DNA from: Streptomyces sp. Ag109_O5-10
GTDB taxonomy: Bacteria > Actinomycetota > Actinomycetes > Streptomycetales > Streptomycetaceae
Reading direction: 5' to 3'
DNA: 64,000 nucleotides
Assembly (NCBI RefSeq): GCF_900105755.1
Contig: NZ_FNTQ01000001.1
Location: 5,146,001-5,210,000, forward strand
Shown here: positions 40,488-49,962 of the stretch, in pieces
Layout of the letters: every line of letters begins with the position of its first letter
Numbering within the stretch: position 1 is the stretch's first letter
Program-made: the position numbers and the translations under genes
The notes under the pieces: model-generated
Database searches by the model: none
What the model was told of the DNA's origin: nothing
The model's input: only the letters and a program-made list of their open reading frames with translations

Positions 40488-42181
40488 CCCTGCGCATAGG
40501 CAACGCCTCCGGCTTCTACGGCGACCGCTTCGACGCGCTGCGCGAAATGCTCACCGGCGGCGAACTCGACGTCCTCACCGGCGACTACCTCGCCGAGCTG
40601 ACCATGCTCATCCTCGGCCGCGACCGCCTCAAGGACTCCGGTGCCGGATACGCCCGCACCTTCCTGCGCCAGCTGGAGGACTGTCTGGGCCTGGCCCGGG
40701 AGCGGGACGTGCGGATCGTCACCAACGCCGGCGGCCTCAACCCGGCCGGACTCGCCGACGCCGTACGGCGGCTGGCCGACCGGCTCGGCATACCTGTGCG
40801 CGTCGCCCATGTGGAGGGCGACGACCTCACCGCCGCCCACCCGGGAAGCCTCGCCGCCCACGCCTACCTCGGCGGCTTCGGGATCGCCGAGTGCCTGCGG
40901 GCCGGCGCCGACATCGTGGTCACCGGCCGGGTCACCGACGCGGCCCTGGTCACCGGGCCCGCCGCCGCCCACTTCGGCTGGCGGCCCGGGGAGTACGACC
41001 GGCTCGCGGGCGCCGTCGTCGCCGGGCACGTCCTGGAGTGCGGGACCCAGGCCACCGGCGGCAACTACGCGTTCTTCGCCGAGGCGGCGGCCGCGGGCCG
41101 GGACCTGCGCCGCCCCGGCTTCCCGCTCGCCGAACTCCACGAGGACGGCAGCTGCGTCATCACCAAGCACCTCGGCACCGGCGGCCTCGTCGACGTCGGC
41201 ACGGTCACCGCCCAGTTGCTGTACGAGACCGGGGGAGCCCGGTACGCGGGCCCCGACGTCACCGCCCGCCTGGACAGCGTCCGGCTGAGCCAGGACGGCC
41301 CGGACCGGGTGCGGATCGAGGGCGTCCGGGGCGAGGCACCGCCGCCCACCCTCAAGGTCGGCCGCAACCGGCTCGGCGGCTTCCGCAACGAGGTCGTCTT
41401 CGTGCTCACCGGGCTCGACATCGAGGCGAAGGCCGCCCTGGTGCGGGAGCAGATGACCGACGCGCTCGCGCTCGCCAAGGCACCGCCCGCCGGTATCCGC
41501 TGGGAGCTGGTCCGCACCGACCGTCTCGACGCGGACACCGAGGAGACGGCCGGCGCGCTGCTCCGGCTCGTCGTACGGGACCGGGACCAGGAGACCGTCG
41601 GCCGGGCGCTGACCGGAGCCGCCGTGGAACTCGCGCTCGCCAGTTACCCCGGTTTCCATGTGCTCGCCCCACCGGGGAAGGGCGCGCCCTATGGGGTCTT
41701 CGAGGATGTGTACGTCCCCCATGGCGAGGTGCCCCATGTGGCCGTCCTCCATGACGGGCGACGGATCCCGGTGCCGCCGGCCCAGGACACCCTCGTACTC
41801 CAGGACCCGCCCGAGCCACCGCTGCCCGAGCCGTACCCGGCCGGCGGCCCCACCCGGCGGGCGCCCCTCGGGCTCGTCGCCGGGGCCCGCAGCGGCGACA
41901 AGGGCGGCAACGCCAACGTCGGCGTCTGGGTGCGCTCGGACGAGGCGTGGCGCTGGCTCGCGCACACCCTGACCGTCGACACCTTCCGGCAACTGCTGCC
42001 CGAGACGGCCGAGTTGCCGGTCACCCGGCACCCGCTTCCCAACCTCCGCGCCCTCAACTTCACCGTCGAGGGCATTCTCGGCGAGGGGGTGGCCGCCCAG
42101 CACCGTTTCGACCCCCAGGCCAAGGCCCTCGGCGAATGGCTCCGCTCCCGCCACCTGGACATCCCGGAGGCCCTGCTGTGA
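40484..42181 (+). CDS. AtuA-like protein (DUF1446)
   Basis: A 565-residue protein from GTG 40484, overlapping the preceding stop by 4 bp. It shows the AtuA features RIVTNAGGLNPAGLADAVRR, EGDDLTAAHPGS, ADIVVTGRVTDAALVTGPA and GARSGDKGGNANVGVWVRSD. AtuA is essential for acyclic terpene (citronellol/geraniol) degradation in Pseudomonas, where it accompanies geranyl-CoA carboxylase, but its reaction is unsettled. The adjoining carboxylase, dehydrogenase and hydratase genes support a role in a similar branched acyl-CoA route here. Confidence 0.87.
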   Translation: MTLRIGNASGFYGDRFDALREMLTGGELDVLTGDYLAELTMLILGRDRLKDSGAGYARTFLRQLEDCLGLARERDVRIVTNAGGLNPAGLADAVRRLADRLGIPVRVAHVEGDDLTAAHPGSLAAHAYLGGFGIAECLRAGADIVVTGRVTDAALVTGPAAAHFGWRPGEYDRLAGAVVAGHVLECGTQATGGNYAFFAEAAAAGRDLRRPGFPLAELHEDGSCVITKHLGTGGLVDVGTVTAQLLYETGGARYAGPDVTARLDSVRLSQDGPDRVRIEGVRGEAPPPTLKVGRNRLGGFRNEVVFVLTGLDIEAKAALVREQMTDALALAKAPPAGIRWELVRTDRLDADTEETAGALLRLVVRDRDQETVGRALTGAAVELALASYPGFHVLAPPGKGAPYGVFEDVYVPHGEVPHVAVLHDGRRIPVPPAQDTLVLQDPPEPPLPEPYPAGGPTRRAPLGLVAGARSGDKGGNANVGVWVRSDEAWRWLAHTLTVDTFRQLLPETAELPVTRHPLPNLRALNFTVEGILGEGVAAQHRFDPQAKALGEWLRSRHLDIPEALL

Positions 42182-43776
42182 CGGTCATCGAGACCACCCT
42201 CGACACCCACACCCCCGGCTACCGGGCGAACCGCGACGCCATGCTGGCCAAGCTCGCCGACCTGGAGGCCGAGCACGCAAAGGCCCTCGCGGGCGGCGGC
42301 CCGAAGTACGTCGAACGGCACCGGGGACGCGGGAAACTCCTCGCCCGCGAGCGCATCGAACTCCTCCTCGACCCCGACACCCCCTTCCTGGAGCTGTCCC
42401 CGCTGGCCGCCTGGGGCAGCGACTACGCCGTCGGCGCCTCACTGGTCACCGGCATCGGGGTCGTCGAGGGCGTGGAGTGCCTGATCACCGCCAACGACCC
42501 GACCGTGCGCGGCGGCGCCAGCAACCCCTGGTCGCTGAAGAAGGCCCTGCGCGCCAACGACATCGCCCTCGCCAACCGGCTGCCCTGCATCAGCCTGGTC
42601 GAGTCCGGCGGCGCCGACCTGCCCTCCCAGAAGGAGATCTTCATCCCGGGCGGCGCCATCTTCCGTGACCTCACCCGCCTCTCGGCCGCAGGCATCCCCA
42701 CCGTCGCCGTCGTCTTCGGCAACTCGACCGCCGGCGGCGCCTACATCCCCGGCATGTCCGACCACGTGATCATGGTCAAGGAGCGCGCCAAGGTCTTCCT
42801 CGGCGGACCGCCCCTGGTGAAGATGGCCACCGGCGAGGAGAGCGACGACGAGTCGCTGGGCGGCGCGGAGATGCACGCGCGTGTGTCGGGCCTCGCCGAC
42901 TACTTCGCCGTCGACGAACCGGACGCGCTCCGTCAGGCCCGCCGCGTGGTGGCCCGCCTCAACCACCGCAAGGCACACCGGGAGCCGGGCCCGGCGGAGC
43001 CCCCCAAGTACTCCGCCGAGGAACTCCTGGGCATCGTCCCCGGCGACCTGAAGATCCCCTTCGACCCGCGCGAGGTGATCGCCCGCCTCGTCGACGCCTC
43101 CGACTTCGACGAGTTCAAGCCGCTGTACGGCACCAGCCTCGCCACCGGCTGGGCGAACCTGCACGGCTACCCGGTCGGCATCCTCGCCAACGCCCAGGGC
43201 GTGCTGTTCAGCCAGGAGTCCCAGAAGGCCGCCCAGTTCATCCAGCTCGCCAACCAGCGCGACATCCCCCTCCTCTTCCTGCACAACACCACCGGCTACA
43301 TGGTCGGCAAGGAGTACGAGCAGGGCGGCATCATCAAGCACGGCGCCATGATGATCAACGCGGTCAGCAACAGCCGCGTCCCGCACCTCTCCGTCCTCAT
43401 GGGCGCCTCCTACGGCGCCGGCCACTACGGCATGTGCGGTCGCGCCTACGACCCCCGCTTCCTGTTCGCCTGGCCCAGCGCCAAGTCCGCCGTCATGGGC
43501 CCGCAGCAGCTCGCCGGCGTCCTCTCGATCGTCGCCCGCCAGTCGGCCGCCGCGCAGGGCCGGCCCTACGACGAGGACGGCGACGCGGCCCTGCGCGCCA
43601 TGGTCGAGCAGCAGATCGAGTCCGAGTCGCTGCCCAAGTTCCTGTCCGGGCGGCTCTACGACGACGGCGTCATCGACCCGCGCGACACCCGCACCGTCCT
43701 CGGCCTGTGCCTGTCCGCCATCCACACCGCCCCCTACGAAGGCGCACGCGGCGGCTTCGGCGTCTTCCGGATGTGA
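42178..43776 (+). CDS. Acyl-CoA carboxylase, carboxyltransferase (beta) subunit
   Basis: A 532-residue carboxyltransferase from GTG 42178, which overlaps the AtuA-like gene by 4 bp. The two crotonase-type halves are clear: the N-terminal half with GVVEGVECLITANDPTVRGG and PCISLVESGGADLPSQ, the C-terminal half with FLHNTTGYMVGKEYEQGGII and MGASYGAGHYGMCGRAYDPR. Its length and the GGAEMHARVSGLADYFAVDE segment match the methylcrotonyl/geranyl-CoA type, not the propionyl-CoA type of about the same size. It works with the biotin subunit encoded next. Confidence 0.92.
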   Translation: MTVIETTLDTHTPGYRANRDAMLAKLADLEAEHAKALAGGGPKYVERHRGRGKLLARERIELLLDPDTPFLELSPLAAWGSDYAVGASLVTGIGVVEGVECLITANDPTVRGGASNPWSLKKALRANDIALANRLPCISLVESGGADLPSQKEIFIPGGAIFRDLTRLSAAGIPTVAVVFGNSTAGGAYIPGMSDHVIMVKERAKVFLGGPPLVKMATGEESDDESLGGAEMHARVSGLADYFAVDEPDALRQARRVVARLNHRKAHREPGPAEPPKYSAEELLGIVPGDLKIPFDPREVIARLVDASDFDEFKPLYGTSLATGWANLHGYPVGILANAQGVLFSQESQKAAQFIQLANQRDIPLLFLHNTTGYMVGKEYEQGGIIKHGAMMINAVSNSRVPHLSVLMGASYGAGHYGMCGRAYDPRFLFAWPSAKSAVMGPQQLAGVLSIVARQSAAAQGRPYDEDGDAALRAMVEQQIESESLPKFLSGRLYDDGVIDPRDTRTVLGLCLSAIHTAPYEGARGGFGVFRM

Positions 43777-43784
43777 GGGACCAC

Positions 43785-45629
43785 GTGATCTCGACCCTGC
43801 TCGTCGCCAACCGCGGCGAGATCGCCTGCCGGATCTTCCGCACCTGCGCCGACCTCGGCATCAGGACCGTCGCCGTGCACTCCGACGCCGACGAGCACGC
43901 GCTCCACACGCGCGTGGCCGACAGCGCCGTACGGCTGCCGGGCTCGACCCCCGCCGACACCTACCTGCGCGCCGACCTGGTGGTGAAGGCCGCCGTGAGC
44001 GCCGGCGCGGACGCCGTGCACCCCGGATACGGCTTCCTCTCCGAGAACGCCGACTTCGCGCGCGCCGTCGTCGACGCCGGCCTGGTCTGGATCGGACCGC
44101 CCCCGGAGGCCATCGAGGCGATGGCGTCCAAGACCCGCGCCAAGGAGCTCATGGGCGTCGCCCCCCTCGGCGAGGTCACCGAGTCCGACCTGCCGGTGCT
44201 GGTCAAGGCGGCCGCGGGCGGCGGCGGGCGCGGCATGCGCGTCGTACGCCGCCTCGACGAACTGGCCGCCGCCCTGGACGGCGCACGCGCCGAGGCCGCA
44301 AGCGCGTTCGGTGACGGCGAGGTCTTCGTCGAGCCCTACATCGAGCGCGGCCGCCACGTCGAGGTCCAGATCCTCGCCGACACGCACGGCACGGTCTGGC
44401 CGCTCGGCACCCGCGACTGCTCCCTCCAGCGCAGGCACCAGAAGGTCATTGAGGAAGCACCGGCACCGGGCCTCCCCGAAGGCCTGGTGAAGGAGCTGCA
44501 CGCACTGGCCGTACGCGCGGCCCGCTCGGTCGCCTACGTCGGCGCGGGCACCGTCGAGTTCCTCGTCGCCGACGGCAGGGCGCACTTCCTGGAGATGAAC
44601 ACCCGCCTCCAGGTCGAACACCCCGTCACCGAAGCCGTCTTCGGCCTCGACCTCGTCGCCGAACAGATCCGCGTCGCCGAGGGCCACACCCTCCCCCTCG
44701 ACCCGCCACCCGCGCGCGGCCACGCGATCGAGGCCCGCCTCTACGCCGAGGACCCCGCCCGCGACTGGGCCCCGCAGACCGGCACCCTGCACCGCCTCGC
44801 CGTACCGGACAGCGTCCGCCTGGACACCGGTTACACCGACGGCGACGAGATCGGCGTCCACTACGACGCCATGCTCGCGAAAGCCGTCGCCCACGCCCCC
44901 ACCCGCGCGGAGGCCCTCCGCAAACTGGCCCACGCCCTGGAACAGGCCACCCTGCACGGCCCCACCACCAACCGCGACCTCCTCGTCCGCTCCCTGCGCC
45001 ACGAGGAGTTCACGACGGCCCGCATGGACACCGGCTTCTACGACCGCCACCTCACCGAACTGACGGCGCCCGCCCACGACCCGCACGCCCCTCTCGCCGC
45101 CGCCCTGGCCGACGCCCACGGCCGCTCCCGCTTCGGCGGCTGGCGCAACCTGCCCTCCCAGCCCCAGACCAAGCGCTACCTGATGGCGGGCGAGGAGCAC
45201 GAGGCCCACTACTGGCACACCCGCGAGGGCCTCACGGCGGACGGGGTCCGGGTCGTGCACACCGGCGCCCGTCTCGTCGTACTCGACATCGACGGCGTGC
45301 ACCGCAAGTTCGAGGTGTCGAGATACGGCGACCAGGTCCACGTCAACAACACGACCCTCACCGCCCTGCCCCGTTTCCCCGATGCCAAGGCTCAGTTGGC
45401 ACCGGGGTCCCTGCTGGCACCGATGCCGGGGACGGTCGTACGGATGGCGGAGGGCCTGGAGGAGGGGGCGGCGGTGACGGCCGGACAACCACTCCTGTGG
45501 CTGGAGGCGATGAAGATGCAACACCAGATCACGGCACCGGTCACGGGCACGCTGAGCGAACTGCGGGTCGTGGTCGGACAGCAGGTGGAGCCCGGCTCCC
45601 TCCTGGCAGTGGTACAGGCGCCCCTCTAG
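43785..45629 (+). CDS. Acyl-CoA carboxylase, biotin (alpha) subunit
   Basis: A 614-residue protein from GTG 43785, 8 bp after the beta-subunit gene. Residues 1-110 are the biotin carboxylase N-domain (LLVANRGEIACRIFRTCADL), 115-320 the ATP-grasp domain (KAAAGGGGRGMRVV, RDCSLQRRHQKVIEEAPAP, FLEMNTRLQVEHPVTE), 335-440 the C-domain. The biotinyl domain ends the protein with EAMKMQH, Lys577 being the biotin site. The last codons and stop (QAPL then TAG) lie inside copy F of the dispersed hairpin element, so the extreme C-terminus derives from the element. Confidence 0.93.
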   Translation: MISTLLVANRGEIACRIFRTCADLGIRTVAVHSDADEHALHTRVADSAVRLPGSTPADTYLRADLVVKAAVSAGADAVHPGYGFLSENADFARAVVDAGLVWIGPPPEAIEAMASKTRAKELMGVAPLGEVTESDLPVLVKAAAGGGGRGMRVVRRLDELAAALDGARAEAASAFGDGEVFVEPYIERGRHVEVQILADTHGTVWPLGTRDCSLQRRHQKVIEEAPAPGLPEGLVKELHALAVRAARSVAYVGAGTVEFLVADGRAHFLEMNTRLQVEHPVTEAVFGLDLVAEQIRVAEGHTLPLDPPPARGHAIEARLYAEDPARDWAPQTGTLHRLAVPDSVRLDTGYTDGDEIGVHYDAMLAKAVAHAPTRAEALRKLAHALEQATLHGPTTNRDLLVRSLRHEEFTTARMDTGFYDRHLTELTAPAHDPHAPLAAALADAHGRSRFGGWRNLPSQPQTKRYLMAGEEHEAHYWHTREGLTADGVRVVHTGARLVVLDIDGVHRKFEVSRYGDQVHVNNTTLTALPRFPDAKAQLAPGSLLAPMPGTVVRMAEGLEEGAAVTAGQPLLWLEAMKMQHQITAPVTGTLSELRVVVGQQVEPGSLLAVVQAPL

Positions 45630-45672
45630 GGGCGCGGGGAACTGCGCGAGCAACCACACACGACCCGCACGC
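45617..45672 (+). repeat. Dispersed hairpin-tail element, copy F
   Basis: GGCGCCCC, loop TCTA, GGGGCGC, then GGGGAACTGCGCGAGCAACC. The loop supplies the TAG stop of the biotin-subunit gene; the left arm codes for the last residues. The tail lies in the 55-bp gap before the acyl-CoA dehydrogenase gene, inside an operon. Confidence 0.9.
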
Positions 45673-45684
45673 GAAGGAGCCACC

Positions 45685-46851
45685 ATGCCCCTCCACATCG
45701 AAACCGACGAACACAAGGCACTCCGCGCGGCGGTGGCCGCCCTCGGCGCCAAGTACGGCCGCGACTACATCACGCGAACCGTCGCCGAGGGCCGTCACCC
45801 CACGGAGCTCTGGCAGGAAGCCGGCAAACTCGGCTACCTCGGCGTCAATCTCCCGGAGGAGCACGGCGGCGGAGGCGGCGGCATCGCCGAACTCTCCATC
45901 GTCCTGGAGGAACTCGGCGCCGCGGGCTCCCCGCTCCTCATGCTCGTGGTCTCACCCGCGATCTGCGGCACCGTGATCGCCCGCTTCGGCACCGACGCCC
46001 AGAAGAACCGGTGGCTGCCCGCGCTGGCGGACGGCTCCCGCCTCATGGCCTTCGGCATCACCGAACCGGACGCCGGCTCCAACTCCCACCGCATCACCAC
46101 CACCGCCCGCCGCGACCCGGCGAGCGGCGACTGGCTGCTGACCGGCCGCAAGGTCTTCATCTCCGGCGTCGACATGGCCGACGCCGTCCTCGTCGTCGGC
46201 CGCACCGAGGACGCCCGCACCGGCCGCCTCAAGCCCTGCCTGTTCATCGTCCCCACGGACGCCGAGGGCTTCCACAAGCGTCCCATCGACATGGAACTGA
46301 GCGCCGCCGAGAAGCAGTTCGAGCTGACCCTGGACGACGTGCGGCTGCCCGCCGACGCGCTCGTCGGCGACGAGGACGCCGGTCTGCTGCAACTGTTCGC
46401 CGGACTCAACCCCGAGCGGATCATGACGGCCGCGTTCGCGATCGGCATGGGCCGCTACGCGCTCTCCAGGGCGATCGAGTACGCGCGCGACCGTACCGTC
46501 TGGAAGGCCCCCATCGGCGCGCACCAGGCCATCGCCCACCCCCTCGCCCAGGCCCACATCGACCTCGAACTCGCCCGCCTGATGATGCAGAAGGCCGCCC
46601 ACCTGTACGACGCGGGCGACGACATCGGCGCAGGCGAGGCCGCCAACATGGCCAAGTACGCGGCCGGCGAGGCCTGCGTCAGGGCCGTCGACCAGGCCGT
46701 GCACACCCTCGGCGGCAACGGACTCACCCGGGAATTCGGGCTCGCCTCGTTGATAACGGCCGCGCGCGTGGCTCGTATTGCTCCGGTGAGCAGGGAGATG
46801 ATTCTCAACTACGTCTCCCACCAGACCCTCGGCCTGCCCAAGTCGTACTGA
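45685..46851 (+). CDS. Acyl-CoA dehydrogenase
   Basis: A 388-residue flavoprotein from ATG 45685 with AAGGAG upstream. The FAD/substrate elements are FGITEPDAGSNSHRITTTAR, WLLTGRKVFISGVDMADAVL and DDVRLPADALVGDEDAG; the end is GGNGLTREFGLASLITAARV. The usual Glu near the C-terminus (in place of RxEFG here) may be the base. Its place behind a carboxylase and before a CoA ligase and hydratase fits beta-oxidation-like dehydrogenation of the activated acid. Electron transfer flavoprotein would be the acceptor. Confidence 0.92.
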   Translation: MPLHIETDEHKALRAAVAALGAKYGRDYITRTVAEGRHPTELWQEAGKLGYLGVNLPEEHGGGGGGIAELSIVLEELGAAGSPLLMLVVSPAICGTVIARFGTDAQKNRWLPALADGSRLMAFGITEPDAGSNSHRITTTARRDPASGDWLLTGRKVFISGVDMADAVLVVGRTEDARTGRLKPCLFIVPTDAEGFHKRPIDMELSAAEKQFELTLDDVRLPADALVGDEDAGLLQLFAGLNPERIMTAAFAIGMGRYALSRAIEYARDRTVWKAPIGAHQAIAHPLAQAHIDLELARLMMQKAAHLYDAGDDIGAGEAANMAKYAAGEACVRAVDQAVHTLGGNGLTREFGLASLITAARVARIAPVSREMILNYVSHQTLGLPKSY

Positions 46852-46908
46852 GGTCGCACGCAGGCCGAACCGAGCCGTGACGAGGCCCGAGGCCGCCTTG
46901 GAGGAACC

Positions 46909-48504
46909 GTGTTCCGCAGTGAGTACGCAGACGTTCCACCCGTAGAACTCCCCATCCACGAGGCCGTGCTCGGCCACGCCGCCGAGTTCGGCGACGCACC
47001 CGCCCTGATCGACGGCACCGACGGCACCACCCTCACGTACGCACAACTGGACCGGTTCCACCGCCGGATCGCGGCCGCGCTCGCCGAGGCCGGCGTCCGC
47101 AAGGGCGACGTCCTCGCCCTGCACAGCCCCAACACGGTCGCCTTCCCGACCGCGTTCTACGCGGCCACGCGCGCGGGTGCCGCCGTCACCACCGTGCACC
47201 CGCTCGCCACGCCCGAGGAGTTCGCCAAACAGCTCAAGGACTCCGCGGCCCGCTGGATCGTGACCGTCTCACCGCTCCTGGCAGCCGCCCGCCGGGCCGC
47301 CGAACTCGCCGGTGGCATAGCGGAGATATTCGTCTGCGACAGCGCACCCGGCCACCGCTCGCTGATCGACATGCTGGCCAGTGAGGCCCCGGAGCCCGAG
47401 GTCGACATCGACCCCGTCGAGGACGTCGCCGCCCTGCCGTACTCCTCCGGCACCACCGGCGTCCCCAAGGGCGTGATGCTCACCCACCGGCAGATCGCCA
47501 CCAATCTCGCCCAGCTCGAACCCGCCGTCCCGGCCGGCCCCGGCGACCGCGTCCTCGCCGTCCTCCCCCTCTTCCACATCTACGGCCTCACCGCCCTCAT
47601 GAACGCGCCGCTGCGCAAGGGCGCCACCGTCGTCGTCCTGCCCCGCTTCGACCTGGAGACCTTCCTCGCCGCGATCCAGAACCACCGCATCACCGGCCTG
47701 TACGTCGCGCCGCCGATCGTCCTCGCCCTCGCCAAGCACCCCGCGGTCGCCGCGTACGACCTGTCCTCCCTGAAGTACGTCATGAGCGCCGCCGCCCCCC
47801 TGGACGCCCGCCTGGCCGCCGCCTGCTCCGAGCGCCTCGGCCTGCCGCCGGTCGCCCAGGCCTACGGCATGACGGAACTCTCGCCCGGCACCCACGTCAC
47901 CCCGCTCGACGCCCTGGACCAGGCACCGCCCGGCACCGTCGGCAAGCTCATCGCAGGAACCGAGATGCGGATCGTCTCGCTCGACGACCCGCGCAAGGAC
48001 GTCTGCACCGGCGAACCCGGCGAGATCCTCATCCGCGGCCCCCAGGTCATGAAGGGCTACCTCGGCCGCCCCGACGCCACCGCCGACATGATCGACACCG
48101 ACGGCTGGCTGCACACCGGGGACGTCGGCCACGCCGACGCCGACGGCTGGCTGTTCGTCGTCGACCGGGTCAAGGAACTCATCAAGTACAAGGGCTTCCA
48201 GGTGGCCCCCGCCGAACTGGAGGCCCTCCTGCTCACCCACCCGGGCATCGCCGACGCCGCCGTCGTCGGCGCCTACAACGAGGACGGCAACGAGATCCCG
48301 CACGCCTTCGTCGTCCGCCAGCCCACCGCCGGCGACCTCACCGAGAACGAGACCATGCTGTACGTCGCCGAGCACGTCGCGCCCTACAAGCGCGTCCGCA
48401 AGGTCACCTTCATCGCCGGAGTGCCCCGCGCGGCCTCCGGGAAGATACTCCGCCGCGAACTGCGCGCCCTCGCGAAGACCGCGGAACCCGAGGAGCGCCC
48501 ATGA
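46909..48504 (+). CDS. Cinnamate/4-coumarate-type CoA ligase
   Basis: A 531-residue adenylate-forming enzyme from GTG 46909 with GGAGG upstream. The AMP-binding P-loop-like motif is ALPYSSGTTGVPKGVMLTH (about residue 178), the A5/A8 regions are AYGMTELSPG and GWLHTGDVGHADADGWLFVV, and the catalytic Lys near the C-terminus is in AASGKILRREL. It activates a carboxylic acid as an acyl-adenylate and then as a CoA thioester. Sequence and position recall the characterised cinnamate:CoA ligase of S. coelicolor, but the true substrate here is not shown. Confidence 0.9.
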   Translation: MFRSEYADVPPVELPIHEAVLGHAAEFGDAPALIDGTDGTTLTYAQLDRFHRRIAAALAEAGVRKGDVLALHSPNTVAFPTAFYAATRAGAAVTTVHPLATPEEFAKQLKDSAARWIVTVSPLLAAARRAAELAGGIAEIFVCDSAPGHRSLIDMLASEAPEPEVDIDPVEDVAALPYSSGTTGVPKGVMLTHRQIATNLAQLEPAVPAGPGDRVLAVLPLFHIYGLTALMNAPLRKGATVVVLPRFDLETFLAAIQNHRITGLYVAPPIVLALAKHPAVAAYDLSSLKYVMSAAAPLDARLAAACSERLGLPPVAQAYGMTELSPGTHVTPLDALDQAPPGTVGKLIAGTEMRIVSLDDPRKDVCTGEPGEILIRGPQVMKGYLGRPDATADMIDTDGWLHTGDVGHADADGWLFVVDRVKELIKYKGFQVAPAELEALLLTHPGIADAAVVGAYNEDGNEIPHAFVVRQPTAGDLTENETMLYVAEHVAPYKRVRKVTFIAGVPRAASGKILRRELRALAKTAEPEERP

Positions 48505-49283
48505 CATCACCCGGAACACGGCCCGCAACAGCGGCCCGAACGCCGACCGGAACGTTGATCGGACAGACACGCGCGCGTGCCGTCACCACCCTCAGCCTCG
48601 ACGCCACCGCCACCCGCAACGCCCTGTCCGCCGCCCTCGTCGCCGAACTCGCCCAGGCCCTCACCGACAGCGCCAAGGACCCCGACGTCCGCGCCGTCGT
48701 CCTCACCCACACCGGTACGACCTTCAGCGCCGGCGCCGACCTGCGCGACCCGCCCGACCCGGACGCCGTCGTCGGCCTCCTGCGCCAGATCGTCGAACTG
48801 CCCAAACCCGTCGTCGCCCGTGTCACCGGCCACGTCCGCGCCGGCGGCCTCGGCCTCCTCGCCGCCTGCGACATCGCCGCCGCCTCCACCGACTCCACCT
48901 TCGCCTTCACCGAGGTACGCATCGGCGTCGCCCCCGCGGTGATCTCCCTGCCCCTCCTGCCGCGCACCGACCCCCGAGCCCTCGCCCGCTACTACCTCAC
49001 CGGCGAACGCTTCGCCCCCGCCGAGGCCGTCCGCCTCGGCCTCCTCACCACCGCCGCCGACGACGTCGACACCGCCCTCGAACCCATCCTCGACGGCCTC
49101 CGCCGCTCCGCCCCCCAGGCCCTGGCCGAGACGAAACAGCTGCTCACAGCTAGGGTGCTGGAGACATTCGACCGGGACGCGGCCACCCTCACCGCACTCT
49201 CGGCCCGGCTGTTCTCCTCCGACCAGGCCCGCGAGGGGATGACGGCCTTCCTCGAACGACGGGACGCAGCGTGGGTGGTGTGA
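48501..49283 (+). CDS. Enoyl-CoA hydratase/isomerase-family protein
   Basis: A 260-residue crotonase from ATG 48501, overlapping the ligase stop (ATGA). The oxyanion-hole region is FSAGADLRDPPDP and the second is ARVTGHVRAGGLGLLAACDI, followed by FTEVRIGVAPAVISLPLLPR. The Glu that normally sits in the second active-site segment is not obvious, so hydratase activity should not be assumed. The final codons overlap the TetR start. Confidence 0.9.
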   Translation: MTSPGTRPATAARTPTGTLIGQTRARAVTTLSLDATATRNALSAALVAELAQALTDSAKDPDVRAVVLTHTGTTFSAGADLRDPPDPDAVVGLLRQIVELPKPVVARVTGHVRAGGLGLLAACDIAAASTDSTFAFTEVRIGVAPAVISLPLLPRTDPRALARYYLTGERFAPAEAVRLGLLTTAADDVDTALEPILDGLRRSAPQALAETKQLLTARVLETFDRDAATLTALSARLFSSDQAREGMTAFLERRDAAWVV

Positions 49284-49894
49284 ACACGGGGGCGAGCACG
49301 GCGGAACGCGCCCCCAAACAGGACCGCAGCCGGGCCACCCGGCAGCGGCTCCTGGAAGCCGCCGTGGCCTGTCTCGCCGAACACGGCTGGACCGGCTCCA
49401 CGGTCGCCGTCGTCGCCGAGCGCGCCGGCGTCTCCCGGGGCGCCGCCCAGCACCACTTCCCGACCCGCGAGGACCTCTTCACGGCAGCCGTCGAATACGT
49501 CGCCGAGGAACGCTCCACGGCCCTGCGCGCCCTGTTCCCGCAGGGCGCGGCCGACGACCGCAGAGCAGTCGTCTCCGCCCTCGTCGACCTCTACACCGGC
49601 CCCCTCTTCCGCGCCGCCCTCCACCTCTGGGTCGCCGCCTCCAACGAGGACCAGCTCCGCCCCCGCGTCACCGAACTGGAAGCCCGCGTGGGCCGTGAGA
49701 CCCACCGCATCGCCGTCGACCTCCTCGCCGCCGACGAATCCCACCCGGGTGCGCGGGAGACGGTCCAGGGCCTCCTGGACATGGCGCGGGGCCTCGGCCT
49801 GGCGAATCTGCTCACGGACGACAGGGCGCGGCGGGAGCGAGTGGTGACACAGTGGGCGGCGCTGCTGGACGAGGTGCTGGACAGCACCCCGTAA
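49280..49894 (+). CDS. TetR-family regulator of the carboxylase operon
   Basis: A 204-residue protein. GTG 49280 is preferred because it overlaps the hydratase stop as GTGA, like other genes of this operon; GTG 49271 would add three residues. The N-terminal helix-turn-helix is ATRQRLLEAAVACLAEHGWT then SRGAAQHHFPTREDLFTAAV. The rest is a helical ligand-binding domain. As the last gene of the operon it probably senses a CoA ester and represses the operon, perhaps through the palindrome at 39649. The stop codon TAA lies in the loop of dispersed element copy G. Confidence 0.9.
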   Translation: MNTGASTAERAPKQDRSRATRQRLLEAAVACLAEHGWTGSTVAVVAERAGVSRGAAQHHFPTREDLFTAAVEYVAEERSTALRALFPQGAADDRRAVVSALVDLYTGPLFRAALHLWVAASNEDQLRPRVTELEARVGRETHRIAVDLLAADESHPGARETVQGLLDMARGLGLANLLTDDRARRERVVTQWAALLDEVLDSTP

Positions 49895-49932
49895 GGGGCG
49901 CGGGGAGCTGCGCGACCAGCCCCCCGTCCACC
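49884..49932 (+). repeat. Dispersed hairpin-tail element, copy G
   Basis: GCACCCC, loop GTAA, GGGGCGC, then GGGGAGCTGCGCGACCAGCC. The loop supplies the TAA stop of the TetR gene, and the left arm codes for its last residues STP. Confidence 0.88.
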
Positions 49933-49962
49933 CGCACCCGCCCACCCACCGCCGCACCCGCC

